DNA from: Limisphaerales bacterium | GTDB taxonomy: Bacteria > Verrucomicrobiota > Verrucomicrobiia > Limisphaerales > UBA1096 | Direction of reading: 5' to 3' | Length of the DNA stretch: 63,842 nucleotides | Assembly (NCBI GenBank): GCA_004213515.1 | Contig: SHAK01000011.1 | Span: 1 to 63,842 of the forward strand | In this document: positions 26,474-36,190 of the stretch, one piece after another | Position numbering within the stretch: the first letter of the stretch is position 1 | Layout of the letters: each line of letters opens with the position of its first letter | Translations under genes and position numbers: made by a program | Notes under the pieces: generated by a model | Databases searched by the model: none | Seen by the model: only the letters and a program-made list of their open reading frames with translations | What the model was told of the DNA's origin: nothing

Positions 26474-26950
26474 GTGCAAAAAAAAGTTAGAGAAGAAGCG
26501 AAACGTAAATTTATCGAGTTTCTCGAAAAGAAAGATTTTCGTATCACTAATCAAAGGCGTATCATAATCGATACTGTTTTCTCAACAGACAAGCACTTTA
26601 CCGCAGAACAACTTCTAGATTGGGCACGCGAAAAAGATAAGTCGGTGTCAAGAGCAACTGTATATCGAACCCTACCTTTATTGACCGAAAGCAAACTTGT
26701 CCATGAAATGGACTTTGGTAAACCTTATAAGTTCTACGACCCTAATTATTCTGATAGCCCGAATCACAATCATCTCATATGTGAGGACTGCGAAAAAATC
26801 GTAGAGTTTGATAGTGATAAAATTGAAAAAATTGAAAACGAAATCGGGCATAAATTAGGATTCACAGTTAAGTCTCAAAATCTTCAATTATCAGCCTCTT
26901 GTGACGTACTTAAGAGCAAGGGAGCTTGCGACAAAAAAACTTGTGACTAA
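26474..26950 (+). CDS. Fur family metal/peroxide-responsive repressor
   Basis: 158 residues, GTG start; the reading frame has a stop 12 codons upstream and no ATG before residue 79, so GTG is the best start. Winged helix (10-85) with SRATVYRTLPLL as recognition helix. Metal sites: H-N-H (98-100) in the regulatory site, structural zinc C-x2-C (103, 106) and C-x4-C (152, 157). The Zn4 set suggests Fur, PerR or Zur; the C-terminus lacks the usual HH-x-H tail of Zur, but the subtype cannot be fixed. It converges on the helicase gene, both stops lying in a perfect 14-base palindrome. Confidence 0.9.
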   Translation: MQKKVREEAKRKFIEFLEKKDFRITNQRRIIIDTVFSTDKHFTAEQLLDWAREKDKSVSRATVYRTLPLLTESKLVHEMDFGKPYKFYDPNYSDSPNHNHLICEDCEKIVEFDSDKIEKIENEIGHKLGFTVKSQNLQLSASCDVLKSKGACDKKTCD

Positions 26951-26957
26951 TTAGTCA
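26944..26957. other. 14-base perfect palindrome holding two stop codons
   Basis: TGACTAATTAGTCA is perfectly symmetric and contains the TAA of fur and, on the other strand, the TGA of the helicase gene. It may be chance, a protein site, or part of a weak bidirectional end. Confidence 0.5.
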
Positions 26958-29444
26958 ATACGAACTTAGTTGCAGCTGATGATCCACCCTTCCTTTTTGA
27001 TTATGCTCTAGTGGTGGCAGTTCCTCCAACGTTGGGGATTGAGTCTCTGCCAAAATTGTACCAGCAATATTTTTTAATTCTGACCACCTGGGCCATTCCA
27101 ATTCTGGCGCATACTTAATCTGCCTCATTAGACTGCGCCATTCAATAACTGCCCGATCAATGTCACCCGATCCAAGGAACTCTGTTATCCAACTCCCTTT
27201 ATCTGATGGATTCAAATGTAATGCTGCAACAACACTCTCAGCTCCTGATCCATAACGGGGTGGCACCCCAGCATCCAGATAACCAGCCACCGTTGTATCA
27301 CCATAACATTTGCGACATGCTATTGGTAAACGCCCTTCCCAACGTTCTTCCTCATTTGCAAATCGAAAACCTGCATCAAGATTAGCTAATTCATAAATCA
27401 ACTCATTTATCGGAATAGACGAATCCTCCAAAGCAGCAGCAATACCCATTCCATAATTTTGCGAAAAGAAACTAACAACTCGACCACGAAGTGTTGGCTT
27501 GCCAGTTACATCCACTAACTTAAGTCGCTTCCATAGCAGGGCAACACCTGTAGCTGGTTTTAGATCACTACATTCGTCGTATAAGTCACAACTCGAACAA
27601 GTCCTATTAAGAACTTTGCGCTGATGCGGCCGAAGTAACGGAACACCATGTGAATCCACATGTGCCAAAACTGAATGAAAATCTAACCGTACCTGAACTA
27701 GTAATCGGTGTTCATTATTGTAAAACCGAACTACAGGAGTATTAAGTTCTGACAATTTACCCTCGAGCAATGGTTGTATTCTTTTCTTCCAAAGCTTTAT
27801 GGGCACTACTCGTTTGTTCCAACCTGTCATTTTCCTAACCCATTTTGCTAAATCGAGCAGATTATTATTTAATTCATCTGCAACTTTTTGTTCCCGTCCA
27901 AATGCTTGTTCATCCGCCAACAAAACCAATTGTCCAGATCCAGTTTTTGGTAAAACATCTGAATTCATCAGTGCCGGACTCAATATAGGATCTTGTTCAG
28001 AAATCGTTTCGCAGGAAGCTTTTTTTGGAATAAACACATTCTTTAGAATTTGTTGTGAAGCGACAGGCAAAGACTCCCAATCACCACGACTGTTCATCAT
28101 TTCACTAATAAGCTTTCGCGACATCCGAGCTCTCTCCGAGTCAGTTCCTAAACCACATGGCATATTGGGATGTAGTATTGAAAACTCCATTCCGAGTAAT
28201 ATCGGTTGGGCAGTAAATAAACGTTTTTGCACCCTAATAGCCTCAATATATGGACTAAGATTTTTCTTAGAGGCACTATACATAAGACCTAGCAAGGACG
28301 CCCAATCAACCATGTTATTACGAGACAAGAAACAAGGATAACCATCTCTTATACGAATTTCATTTCTTGAAATTAACGCAAAACCAATCTCATCAATGCC
28401 TCGCCGACCTGCTCGACCAAACATCTGATGAATCTCATCAGCTTTGATTGGAATTTCAAGATGATCACGCCGATAAGAATCGGCTGCCAACGCCACACTT
28501 CTCAGGGAAAAATTAATTCCAGCAGCTAATCCCATTGTAGCTACTACTACTCGTAATTGACCAGCTTTAGCCAATGGCTCAATAACACCAGCTCTAGCTC
28601 CATAACTGAGGCCACTGTGATGAAATGCGACGCGCGAGTGAAGCATCTTAGCTAACTGATCCCCAACTAGTCCTCTTTGGTCAGGTGTAAGTTTGAGTGG
28701 GTTAGGATTAGGGAGATTTTTAGCGATGTCTATTGCCAGCTTTTCTGCAGCACGACGGCGCGGTGCAAATAGCAAAACCGGACCAAGTCCATCAGCTAAT
28801 GATTTAGCCAAAAACCTAGGCCAATAGCCACGAATCTCAGTTGGAACATTATAATTAAGTATCCCGGCATAAACCTCCTCAAGCGGTACCGGACGTTCAT
28901 CATGCCAAACCCATTTTGCATCACGGCCCAAACGCTGAAGCCATGAAACCACATGCTTAGGATTTGCAACACTTCCGCTCAGCATTAGTAACTGTGTTTG
29001 TCGAGGCGCCATCGCTATAGCTAATTCATAATTCAGCCCTCGATCATTGTCCCCAAGCATCTGGTATTCATCAATCACCAGCAAATTAGGTCCATCACCA
29101 TTTACTAATCTATTTTTTTGCGTTTCAAGTGTGGCAACAATCACAGGAGCATCAAGGTTCTCCGATAAGTCACCCGTAGCAATGCCTACATTCCATCCCT
29201 TAGAACGCCACTCAGAGAGTTTATCATTTGCTAATGCACGAGTCGGGACCGTATAGATGGCTTGGCCTGGATTACGACCCTGTTTTGACCATAATTCAAA
29301 AATAAAAGTTTTACCTGCTCCAGTTGAAGCATGCACTACGACATCCTTGCCATCACGAAGATACTGGACGGCTTCTTGCTGCCAAAGGTCAGGCACAATA
29401 ACCTCATCCAGAGCAGAAAAATGATCCTTAGAATCCTCAAACAT
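26955..29444 (-). CDS. Ski2-like superfamily 2 DNA/RNA helicase with cysteine clusters
   Basis: 829 residues from the ATG at 29444; a TTG at 29483 would add 13. RecA1: Walker A ASTGAGKT, motif Ia TVPTRALAN, motif II D-E-Y-Q, motif III S-G-S. RecA2: FHHSGLSYGAR, ATMGLAAGIN, and motif VI QMFGRAGRRG. This matches the Ski2/Hel308/Lhr group. After the helicase core lie C-S-S-C-D-L-Y-D-E-C (about residue 610-625) and later C-R-K-C, which could bind zinc or an iron-sulfur cluster. Role probably in RNA turnover or DNA repair. Single gene facing fur. Confidence 0.85.
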   Translation of the reverse strand: MFEDSKDHFSALDEVIVPDLWQQEAVQYLRDGKDVVVHASTGAGKTFIFELWSKQGRNPGQAIYTVPTRALANDKLSEWRSKGWNVGIATGDLSENLDAPVIVATLETQKNRLVNGDGPNLLVIDEYQMLGDNDRGLNYELAIAMAPRQTQLLMLSGSVANPKHVVSWLQRLGRDAKWVWHDERPVPLEEVYAGILNYNVPTEIRGYWPRFLAKSLADGLGPVLLFAPRRRAAEKLAIDIAKNLPNPNPLKLTPDQRGLVGDQLAKMLHSRVAFHHSGLSYGARAGVIEPLAKAGQLRVVVATMGLAAGINFSLRSVALAADSYRRDHLEIPIKADEIHQMFGRAGRRGIDEIGFALISRNEIRIRDGYPCFLSRNNMVDWASLLGLMYSASKKNLSPYIEAIRVQKRLFTAQPILLGMEFSILHPNMPCGLGTDSERARMSRKLISEMMNSRGDWESLPVASQQILKNVFIPKKASCETISEQDPILSPALMNSDVLPKTGSGQLVLLADEQAFGREQKVADELNNNLLDLAKWVRKMTGWNKRVVPIKLWKKRIQPLLEGKLSELNTPVVRFYNNEHRLLVQVRLDFHSVLAHVDSHGVPLLRPHQRKVLNRTCSSCDLYDECSDLKPATGVALLWKRLKLVDVTGKPTLRGRVVSFFSQNYGMGIAAALEDSSIPINELIYELANLDAGFRFANEEERWEGRLPIACRKCYGDTTVAGYLDAGVPPRYGSGAESVVAALHLNPSDKGSWITEFLGSGDIDRAVIEWRSLMRQIKYAPELEWPRWSELKNIAGTILAETQSPTLEELPPLEHNQKGRVDHQLQLSSY

Positions 29445-29535
29445 CGATACAGGGAAAATACTAAAAAGATACCAATCTTCCAAACTATCGATTGATAAAA
29501 GTTTTGAGCCTATTTTCTCATGAGATACAAAATCT

Positions 29536-32481
29536 CTAATTATTTAAAGGTTGAGTACTTCGTAAATAAGCCAACAAATCACGGATTTGATCATTCGAAT
29601 ATGATGATAAAATCCCACTAGGCATAAGTGATACACCCTGTGCCTTCAATGCCTTGATTTTCTTTCGCTCTACCGTGATATCTTGCCCATCCAGACCACG
29701 TAAAACTACAGTTTGAAGATCCTCATCAACAAGAAAACCTACAACTGATCGACCATCCTCTGTAGTCAATAAGAAATTTTCGTAACCCTCTCTAATTTCC
29801 GCACTAGGATTTACAATGCTCAATAACATAGTGTCAATATCATCTCGCTGGTAAGAACTAAGGTCTGGGCCAATATACCCTCCCTGCTCAAAAAGCCTAT
29901 GACATGAGCTACAACTTACTGCAAAAAGTTTTTTTCCAGCGTAAGGATCACCTGGTTTATCTTTTATCAAAATAGAGAGACGCTGGATTTCAGCTTCTAA
30001 CTTTGCTGCATCAGTTTCTATATTTGAAAAATGTTTGTCTACCATAGCCGAAACTTTCGAATCTTTATGAGCTCGCAGCAAGCTAACAACCTCTGGAGAT
30101 ACTAAAACGCTCGAAAGCTCTCCATCTTCAACGGCCTGAGCCAAGGCTCTTGCAAAATTTATTCTTCCAGCCAACAGTGTCCCAGCCACCTGCCTAACCT
30201 CAGTAGGAAAACTTGCGTAGTTATCTAAAATTTCTATCGCAATTTGCTTTTCACTGTAAGGTTTAAGAGCACCAAGTGCTGCTCTTCTCAGATCACTACC
30301 CGGCTCTGTTTTTAAAATATTTAAAAATACTGGAATGGCCTTCAAATTAGGAACTTCACCAATTATCTCAGAATACTGAAGACGAATAATTTTTTCAGCT
30401 TTTACGTCTGCTATAACTTTTAACGCCTCATCAACCGCTTTACTTTCCCCTCGACGCAGACCCAAAGCAACTGAGCCACCTCCATGTCGAGCCATCGCTT
30501 CCATTAAACGCTCTGGAAGCGCAGCCATTGATCGCCCCTTATAAGCCTGTTCGAAGCCAACCATCAAAACTTTTGTAGCGCCAATATCGGGAGCAAGTTC
30601 AAACAATTTTGCGCTATTTAACAAATCCCTACGAGTACCAGACTTCGCAAATCTGCGGATTAATCGATTAAGAATATGCTGACGAACCAACGACTTTCCC
30701 CAAAGCTTCTTATCTCCGAACAATCTAAGAACCTCATCGGAATGCGCATCAACTTTAGATTCAAGTGCCCACCAAACCATCAGTGGTTGATATATATCCT
30801 CTGCATCAGCATCATGACTCATCAAAGAGCGAACAATCGGAAGTGCATGGGCAAACGATAAACGCTTGGCTGTTGCTGCAAGCTGACCACGCACCTCAAC
30901 ATTTGATTCAATTCCAGCTAATCCACTCAACAAACTAGCCGTCTCCTCTGGAATAGCCTTTTCATCACCAAGTAATCGAACTGTCCAAAGTCTGACATGG
31001 GGATTATTATGTTTAAGTGTTTTAGCAGCATATTCCGGATTAAATCCTCCACACAAATTTACCGCCCAAAGTGCTTCCAAGGCTACCTGACCATTTTCTT
31101 CTGAGATAAGCTTTTTTAAGTACGGTAAAGCCTGCATGTCCTTACGGTCACCTAACAATCTAAGTGCAGTTTGACGGTGCCACTTGTCATTATTTGCAAG
31201 TAACCCAATCAAACGTCGTGTCGAATAGCTACTTAGGTCAAATAATTCTATGTTAGATGCACCTTTAGCTCGCAACCGATATATCCGGCCATTTTCAGGA
31301 TCGATTTGACCTTCATGATTTCTATAATGATTCACCTGATCGTCATACCAATCACATATATAAACCCCACCGTCAGGTCCTGCTTTGATATCCACTGGCC
31401 GAAAGTACCGGTCGCTTGTCTTTACTGGATGACTAGTGTCCTGGGTTTTAAAGGATGATCCAATCAAAGTGCGATCACTTAAAACAACACGTCCTTGAAT
31501 AGGTTCAATTCCCATAATTTTTTCATAGTATTTATCAGGCAAGCCGCTACCTTCGTAGACAATAAAGTTATGTGTAAAACGAGGAACCTTGTGATGAGGC
31601 ATACCACTGAAATAACCAAAAGCATATGGATTACTAAGCGGCCCATGTTTGCTAAATCCCTTTCGCAAGTAGCCACCTTGAACATAGTGAAAACCACGGG
31701 TATCCCCACCATTATGACCTGAAAAAACTCGCCCTCTTGCATCTATCTCGACACCAAAAGCATTTCCGCCGCCTTCTGCAAAAATTTCATATCGTCGAGT
31801 CTCCGGATGGTATCGCCATATATTCTGCCCCATGGAATTAATTTCTTTCTCATCAAAACCAGGACGACGAACCTTTGCCGTGACCGTACTACCTTGAGCG
31901 GCGTATAACCAACCGTCCGGGCCCCACCTCAAACTATTAACTACAGAATGCGTATCTTCCAAACCAAACCCAGCCAAATGCACAACCGGATCTCCATCTG
32001 GAATGTCATCACGATTCTTATCTGCATAAAATAAAAGATACGGCGGATTTAAGACCCAAACTCCACCTCGACCGTGAGCTAAAGATGTAGCAATATTTAA
32101 TCCGTCAATGAAAGTTTTATGCCTGTCGTACAAACCATCACCATCAGTATCCTCATGAATGGTGATTTTATCGCGACCTCGAATATGATTAGGCGGGGGT
32201 AGTGGAATTTTATTATAAACTGCTCGCCAATAATTATCACGACTAGTCATCTTTAGACCCGCCGGATGGGGATACTGCCGATATTGTACTACCCACATAC
32301 GACCTCGTTCATCGAAATTCAAAAATACTGGCTGCTTTACAAGCGGTTCAGTTAGAAGTTGGTCAATTTGAAGATCTTCAGAAATTTCAAATTTACGAAG
32401 AGAATCCTCAGGTGATAAAGGCACTGCAAAAACTTGAAAAAATACAAGCATACAAGCACCAAATAAAAATAGAGGTTTCAT
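29536..32481 (-). CDS. PVC-type heme-binding (CxxCH) dehydrogenase-like protein with HEAT repeats
   Basis: 981 residues with a signal peptide (1-19). The N-terminal 400 residues form a six-bladed propeller related to L-sorbosone/soluble glucose dehydrogenases (HEDTDGDGLYDRH, SLRWGPDGWLY, DIKAGPDGGVYICDWYDD). HEAT-like repeats fill about 410-780. A C-terminal cytochrome c domain has C-S-S-C-H at about 857-861 and a P-S-A-E-I-R-E-G-Y motif. It would oxidise an external sugar or alcohol and pass electrons through its heme. ATG start; upstream in the same direction lies mqo, 79 bases away. Confidence 0.9.
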   Translation of the reverse strand: MKPLFLFGACMLVFFQVFAVPLSPEDSLRKFEISEDLQIDQLLTEPLVKQPVFLNFDERGRMWVVQYRQYPHPAGLKMTSRDNYWRAVYNKIPLPPPNHIRGRDKITIHEDTDGDGLYDRHKTFIDGLNIATSLAHGRGGVWVLNPPYLLFYADKNRDDIPDGDPVVHLAGFGLEDTHSVVNSLRWGPDGWLYAAQGSTVTAKVRRPGFDEKEINSMGQNIWRYHPETRRYEIFAEGGGNAFGVEIDARGRVFSGHNGGDTRGFHYVQGGYLRKGFSKHGPLSNPYAFGYFSGMPHHKVPRFTHNFIVYEGSGLPDKYYEKIMGIEPIQGRVVLSDRTLIGSSFKTQDTSHPVKTSDRYFRPVDIKAGPDGGVYICDWYDDQVNHYRNHEGQIDPENGRIYRLRAKGASNIELFDLSSYSTRRLIGLLANNDKWHRQTALRLLGDRKDMQALPYLKKLISEENGQVALEALWAVNLCGGFNPEYAAKTLKHNNPHVRLWTVRLLGDEKAIPEETASLLSGLAGIESNVEVRGQLAATAKRLSFAHALPIVRSLMSHDADAEDIYQPLMVWWALESKVDAHSDEVLRLFGDKKLWGKSLVRQHILNRLIRRFAKSGTRRDLLNSAKLFELAPDIGATKVLMVGFEQAYKGRSMAALPERLMEAMARHGGGSVALGLRRGESKAVDEALKVIADVKAEKIIRLQYSEIIGEVPNLKAIPVFLNILKTEPGSDLRRAALGALKPYSEKQIAIEILDNYASFPTEVRQVAGTLLAGRINFARALAQAVEDGELSSVLVSPEVVSLLRAHKDSKVSAMVDKHFSNIETDAAKLEAEIQRLSILIKDKPGDPYAGKKLFAVSCSSCHRLFEQGGYIGPDLSSYQRDDIDTMLLSIVNPSAEIREGYENFLLTTEDGRSVVGFLVDEDLQTVVLRGLDGQDITVERKKIKALKAQGVSLMPSGILSSYSNDQIRDLLAYLRSTQPLNN

Positions 32482-32560
32482 TAACGACGTAATAATAAAA
32501 TACTAATCAACTAGAGGTTCTAGGTAAAGCAAGACAACTCTAAATTACAAAACTCTTTCA

Positions 32561-34063
32561 CTAAATAAGCTGCAGAATCTTTTCTGCATCCTCACTAAGA
32601 GAAGCTTGTCTTTTCGACATAGAAGCATCATCGAGTTTTTCATCATAAGAAGGAATCATATCCTTCATGCGATCACGTCCCTCTTTTGTTTGAAGTAAAT
32701 GGCCAAAATTTTTACGGACTATTTCAAGAATAATATTTACCGAAACTGAAGCTCCAGGTGATGCACCTAGTAGGGCAGATATGGACTTGTCAGCACTCGA
32801 CAGCACTTCAGTTCCAAAATGTACTATACCCGCATCTCCATCCTCTTTCTTAATAGCCTGCACTCGAATCCCTGCATCAATCAACTCCCAATCATCATCT
32901 TTTGCTTCAGGATAAAAATTACGCAATTCTTTCATTCGTGTAGTCATACTTTGAGTCCCCTGCTGCATTAGGTATTTCACAAGTGGAATATTATGGAGTC
33001 CTACTTTGATTAAGGAAGCTATGTTATCCAAGCGGATAGAACTGGGGAGATCAAAAATACTACCACCTTTATGCAAAAACTTTGTAGTCCACGCCGCATA
33101 AGGGCCAAACAACAAAGCCTTTTTACCATTGATGATTCGAGTGTCCAAATGAGGCACCGCCATAGTTGGTGCAGCACCGGGCGACAAACCATAAACCTTG
33201 GCTTCGTGTTGCTCGACAATCTGTGGTTTATGACAAACCAACCATTGCCCCCCTATTGGAAAACCCCCGTAACCTTTACTTTCTTCTATTCCGGAGTTTT
33301 GAAGCAACGGCAAACTTCCTCCACCTGCACCAATAAAAACAAATTTGGCATCAGTACTAAATGTCTGACTATTTTTAAGATCTTTAATCTTTACTGACCA
33401 ACCCCCTTTAGTTTTACGATTAAGACCTATCACACGATGTTCTGTTGCATAACCACAATCATTTTGGTTTCCTAACCATTCTATAAGCGACGAAGACAAA
33501 GATCCAAAATTAACATCTGTCCCACGACTCATCTTTGTTGCGGCAACAGGTAAATCATCACGACCTGAAACTAGAAGAGGGGCCCATTGTTTGATAGCTT
33601 CTCGATCTTCAGTGTACTGCATGCTGTTAAAGAAATGGTGTGCACTCATTGCGTTGTATCGTGAACGCAAAAAATCAACCTGTTCCTGGCCATAAACAAA
33701 AGAAACATGAGGCACCGAATTAACGAATTTTTTTGGGCTATCAATAAGTCTATTACGAACAGCATATGCCCAGAAATATTTCGACTGTTCAAACTGCTCA
33801 AAGATTTCAATCGCCTTTGAAACATCAACTTCACCATTTGCACCTCGGTTAGGAGTATAACTGAGCTCACAAATTCCGGCATGCCCGGTTCCCGCATTAT
33901 TCCAACCATTTGAACTTTCCTGAGCCAGATCCTCAGTCACCTCGTAAAGCTGAATTTTCAATTTTGGATCGAGGCTTTTTAACATAGCTCCAAGCGTGGC
34001 ACTCATAACCCCACTGCCAATAAGAACGATATCAGGATTTTCAATATGTTGGGAACTACTCAT
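32561..34063 (-). CDS. mqo: malate:quinone oxidoreductase
   Basis: 500 residues, the usual length for Mqo. FAD-binding motif VLIGSGVMSATLG (13-25) is followed by the highly typical SSNGWNNAGTGHAGICELSYTPN (about 50-72), then AAVTK-like VAATKMSRGTDVNFG. Membrane-associated peripheral enzyme of the citric acid cycle that oxidises malate to oxaloacetate and reduces quinone without NAD. The C-terminal GASPGASVSVNI segment contacts FAD. It diverges from the next gene across 126 bases. Confidence 0.95.
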   Translation of the reverse strand: MSSSQHIENPDIVLIGSGVMSATLGAMLKSLDPKLKIQLYEVTEDLAQESSNGWNNAGTGHAGICELSYTPNRGANGEVDVSKAIEIFEQFEQSKYFWAYAVRNRLIDSPKKFVNSVPHVSFVYGQEQVDFLRSRYNAMSAHHFFNSMQYTEDREAIKQWAPLLVSGRDDLPVAATKMSRGTDVNFGSLSSSLIEWLGNQNDCGYATEHRVIGLNRKTKGGWSVKIKDLKNSQTFSTDAKFVFIGAGGGSLPLLQNSGIEESKGYGGFPIGGQWLVCHKPQIVEQHEAKVYGLSPGAAPTMAVPHLDTRIINGKKALLFGPYAAWTTKFLHKGGSIFDLPSSIRLDNIASLIKVGLHNIPLVKYLMQQGTQSMTTRMKELRNFYPEAKDDDWELIDAGIRVQAIKKEDGDAGIVHFGTEVLSSADKSISALLGASPGASVSVNIILEIVRKNFGHLLQTKEGRDRMKDMIPSYDEKLDDASMSKRQASLSEDAEKILQLI

Positions 34064-34189
34064 AAATAAATAGGAATACTGCTAAAAAAAATATATTAAT
34101 CCAAGCGTAACCCAATATAAATCGTTTAGTTGAAAGGGAACCAAATTTATGGCTTTATTTTCTTTGTAGCCTTAAAATCAACTTTAGAC

Positions 34190-36190
34190 ATGAAACTAAA
34201 CCAGCCAAAAGCAGCCGTAATCATAAGCTTAGCACTTTTTATTTCATCAATCTCTCTTAACGCTGCCGAGCAAAGACACGGGATAGAAGCAGCAAGAGAA
34301 CAGGCCAAACTACTCATTCCACATCCCGAACTTGAGGCCACTTTGTTCGCATCCGAACCTATGTTAGTAAATCCAGCAAATATGGATATTGATGCAGAAG
34401 GCCGTGTTTGGGTAACCGAGGGAGTGAATTATCGACAATTCAAACCTTGGGGCCGAATCCAACCTAAAGGCGATCGTATTCGTATACTAGAGGATACAGA
34501 CGGAGATGGAAAAGCAGACCTCGCAAAAACATTTTACCAAGGCAATGATGTCAACGCTGCACTGGGAATATGTGTGCTAGGAACTAAAATAATAGTTTCC
34601 TGCTCGCCTAAAATTTTACTCTTCACCGACGAAAACGGGGACGACAAAGCAGACGGGCCGCCTCAAATATTATTTAATGGCATTGGAGGTGTCGACCACG
34701 ACCATGGCGCTCACGCATTTGTATTCGGACCGGATGGAAAATTGTATTTTAACATCGGCAATGATGGCCGCCGGCTGAAAACACCTGATGGTAAAAACTT
34801 TATAGTGGACAAGGCAGGCAATGAAGTCGATGGCCGAGGCAAGCCTTATCGCCAAGGACTAGTTTTCCGATGCAACCTTGATAGCAGTGAAGTTGAAACT
34901 CTTGGTTTTAATTTCCGAAATAATTATGAGGTAACCGTCGATTCTTTTGGCACTATTTGGCAATCTGATAATGACGATGATGGGAATCGCGGTGTGCGCA
35001 TCAACTACGTTATGGAATTTGGAAACTACGGCTATACTGACGAACTCACCGGCCGTGGATGGCGAACTAAGAGAACCAATCAAGAAAAAGACATACCATC
35101 CCGACATTGGCATCAAAACGACCCGGGAGTAATCCCAAATTTAATACAGACAGGCCAAGGCTCCCCAACTGGAATCTCAATTTATGAAGGAAACTTACTT
35201 CCTAAAATTTTCCAAGGTCAAATAATGCATTGTGATGCCGGACCTCGCATCGTAAGAGCCTTCCCGGTCAAGCGAAGTGGAGCCGGTTACAAAGGACAAA
35301 CTGTCAATATTTTACAAAGTAAAGACCCTTGGTATCGCCCTTCTGATGTTTGCACAGCACCCGACGGATCTGTATTTATTTCTGATTGGCATGACGGCCA
35401 CGTTGGAGGGCACCACATGACCGACCATAAGCCAGGTCAAATGACTGGCCGTATTTATCGCCTAACACCAAAGGGTAAATCCAAAGCCTACAAAATAGTG
35501 AAAAATCGTACTGCAAGCTCAATGCTAGCTTCTCCAAATATGTCCGAACGCTACATTGCTTGGCAACAGTTCCATAAGGTTGGCTCACAAGCCGAAGATA
35601 CATTATTAAAATTGTGGAAAAGTGACGATCAACGAATTCGAGCAAGAGCTATCCATCTACTAGCTCGTATCAAGGGTGCTGAGAATAAATACATTAACAA
35701 AGCACTCAACGATAGTAATCCTGATATTCGGATAACAGGCATTCGCATTGCACGCGAACGCGGTTTAGACATAATTCCATTTTTAAAGAAAATGGTTAAA
35801 GACACCGACTCTGGAGTTCGCAGAGAATGCGCCATTGCTCTTCGACATAATAATTCGCCCCAAGCCCCAGCTCTTTGGACCGAACTTGCAAAACAACATA
35901 ACGGCGAAGATCGTTGGTATCTAGAATCACTCGGTCTTGCACTTGACAAACAACAGGACAAATTTTTTGGAGCTTGGCTAGATGTCGTTGGAAGCGACTG
36001 GGATACCCCTGGGGGAAGAGATATCATTTGGAGGTCAAGATCAAGTAAGACTTCAGAGCTGCTTGTTAAAATCCTTCTCGACAAAAAAACCAAAGAAGCG
36101 GAAAAACCACGTTATATTCGTGCACTGGATTTTCAATCCGGACCTGAAAAAGATGCAGCTTTAATTAAATTGATTAGCGCTGGAAGCTAA
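34190..36190 (+). CDS. PVC-type propeller/HEAT protein lacking the cytochrome c domain
   Basis: 666 residues from the ATG at 34190, which begins a clear signal peptide (to about 26, LNAAEQ); the frame opens 20 codons earlier. The propeller domain (about 45-420) matches the 981-residue protein: ILEDTDGDGKADLAKTF, HAFVFGPDGKLYF, and CTAPDGSVFISDWHDGH. HEAT-like repeats follow (about 450-600), then the protein stops at SAGS with no CxxCH anywhere. Full-length relatives carry a C-terminal heme domain, so this is a heme-less version. The TAA overlaps the ispD stop from the other strand by three bases, leaving no room for missing sequence. Confidence 0.85.
   Translation: MKLNQPKAAVIISLALFISSISLNAAEQRHGIEAAREQAKLLIPHPELEATLFASEPMLVNPANMDIDAEGRVWVTEGVNYRQFKPWGRIQPKGDRIRILEDTDGDGKADLAKTFYQGNDVNAALGICVLGTKIIVSCSPKILLFTDENGDDKADGPPQILFNGIGGVDHDHGAHAFVFGPDGKLYFNIGNDGRRLKTPDGKNFIVDKAGNEVDGRGKPYRQGLVFRCNLDSSEVETLGFNFRNNYEVTVDSFGTIWQSDNDDDGNRGVRINYVMEFGNYGYTDELTGRGWRTKRTNQEKDIPSRHWHQNDPGVIPNLIQTGQGSPTGISIYEGNLLPKIFQGQIMHCDAGPRIVRAFPVKRSGAGYKGQTVNILQSKDPWYRPSDVCTAPDGSVFISDWHDGHVGGHHMTDHKPGQMTGRIYRLTPKGKSKAYKIVKNRTASSMLASPNMSERYIAWQQFHKVGSQAEDTLLKLWKSDDQRIRARAIHLLARIKGAENKYINKALNDSNPDIRITGIRIARERGLDIIPFLKKMVKDTDSGVRRECAIALRHNNSPQAPALWTELAKQHNGEDRWYLESLGLALDKQQDKFFGAWLDVVGSDWDTPGGRDIIWRSRSSKTSELLVKILLDKKTKEAEKPRYIRALDFQSGPEKDAALIKLISAGS

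Noticed and set aside
34130-34190. Earlier start of the heme-less PVC protein
   Set aside because: The 20 extra residues lie before a complete signal peptide that starts at the ATG at 34190.
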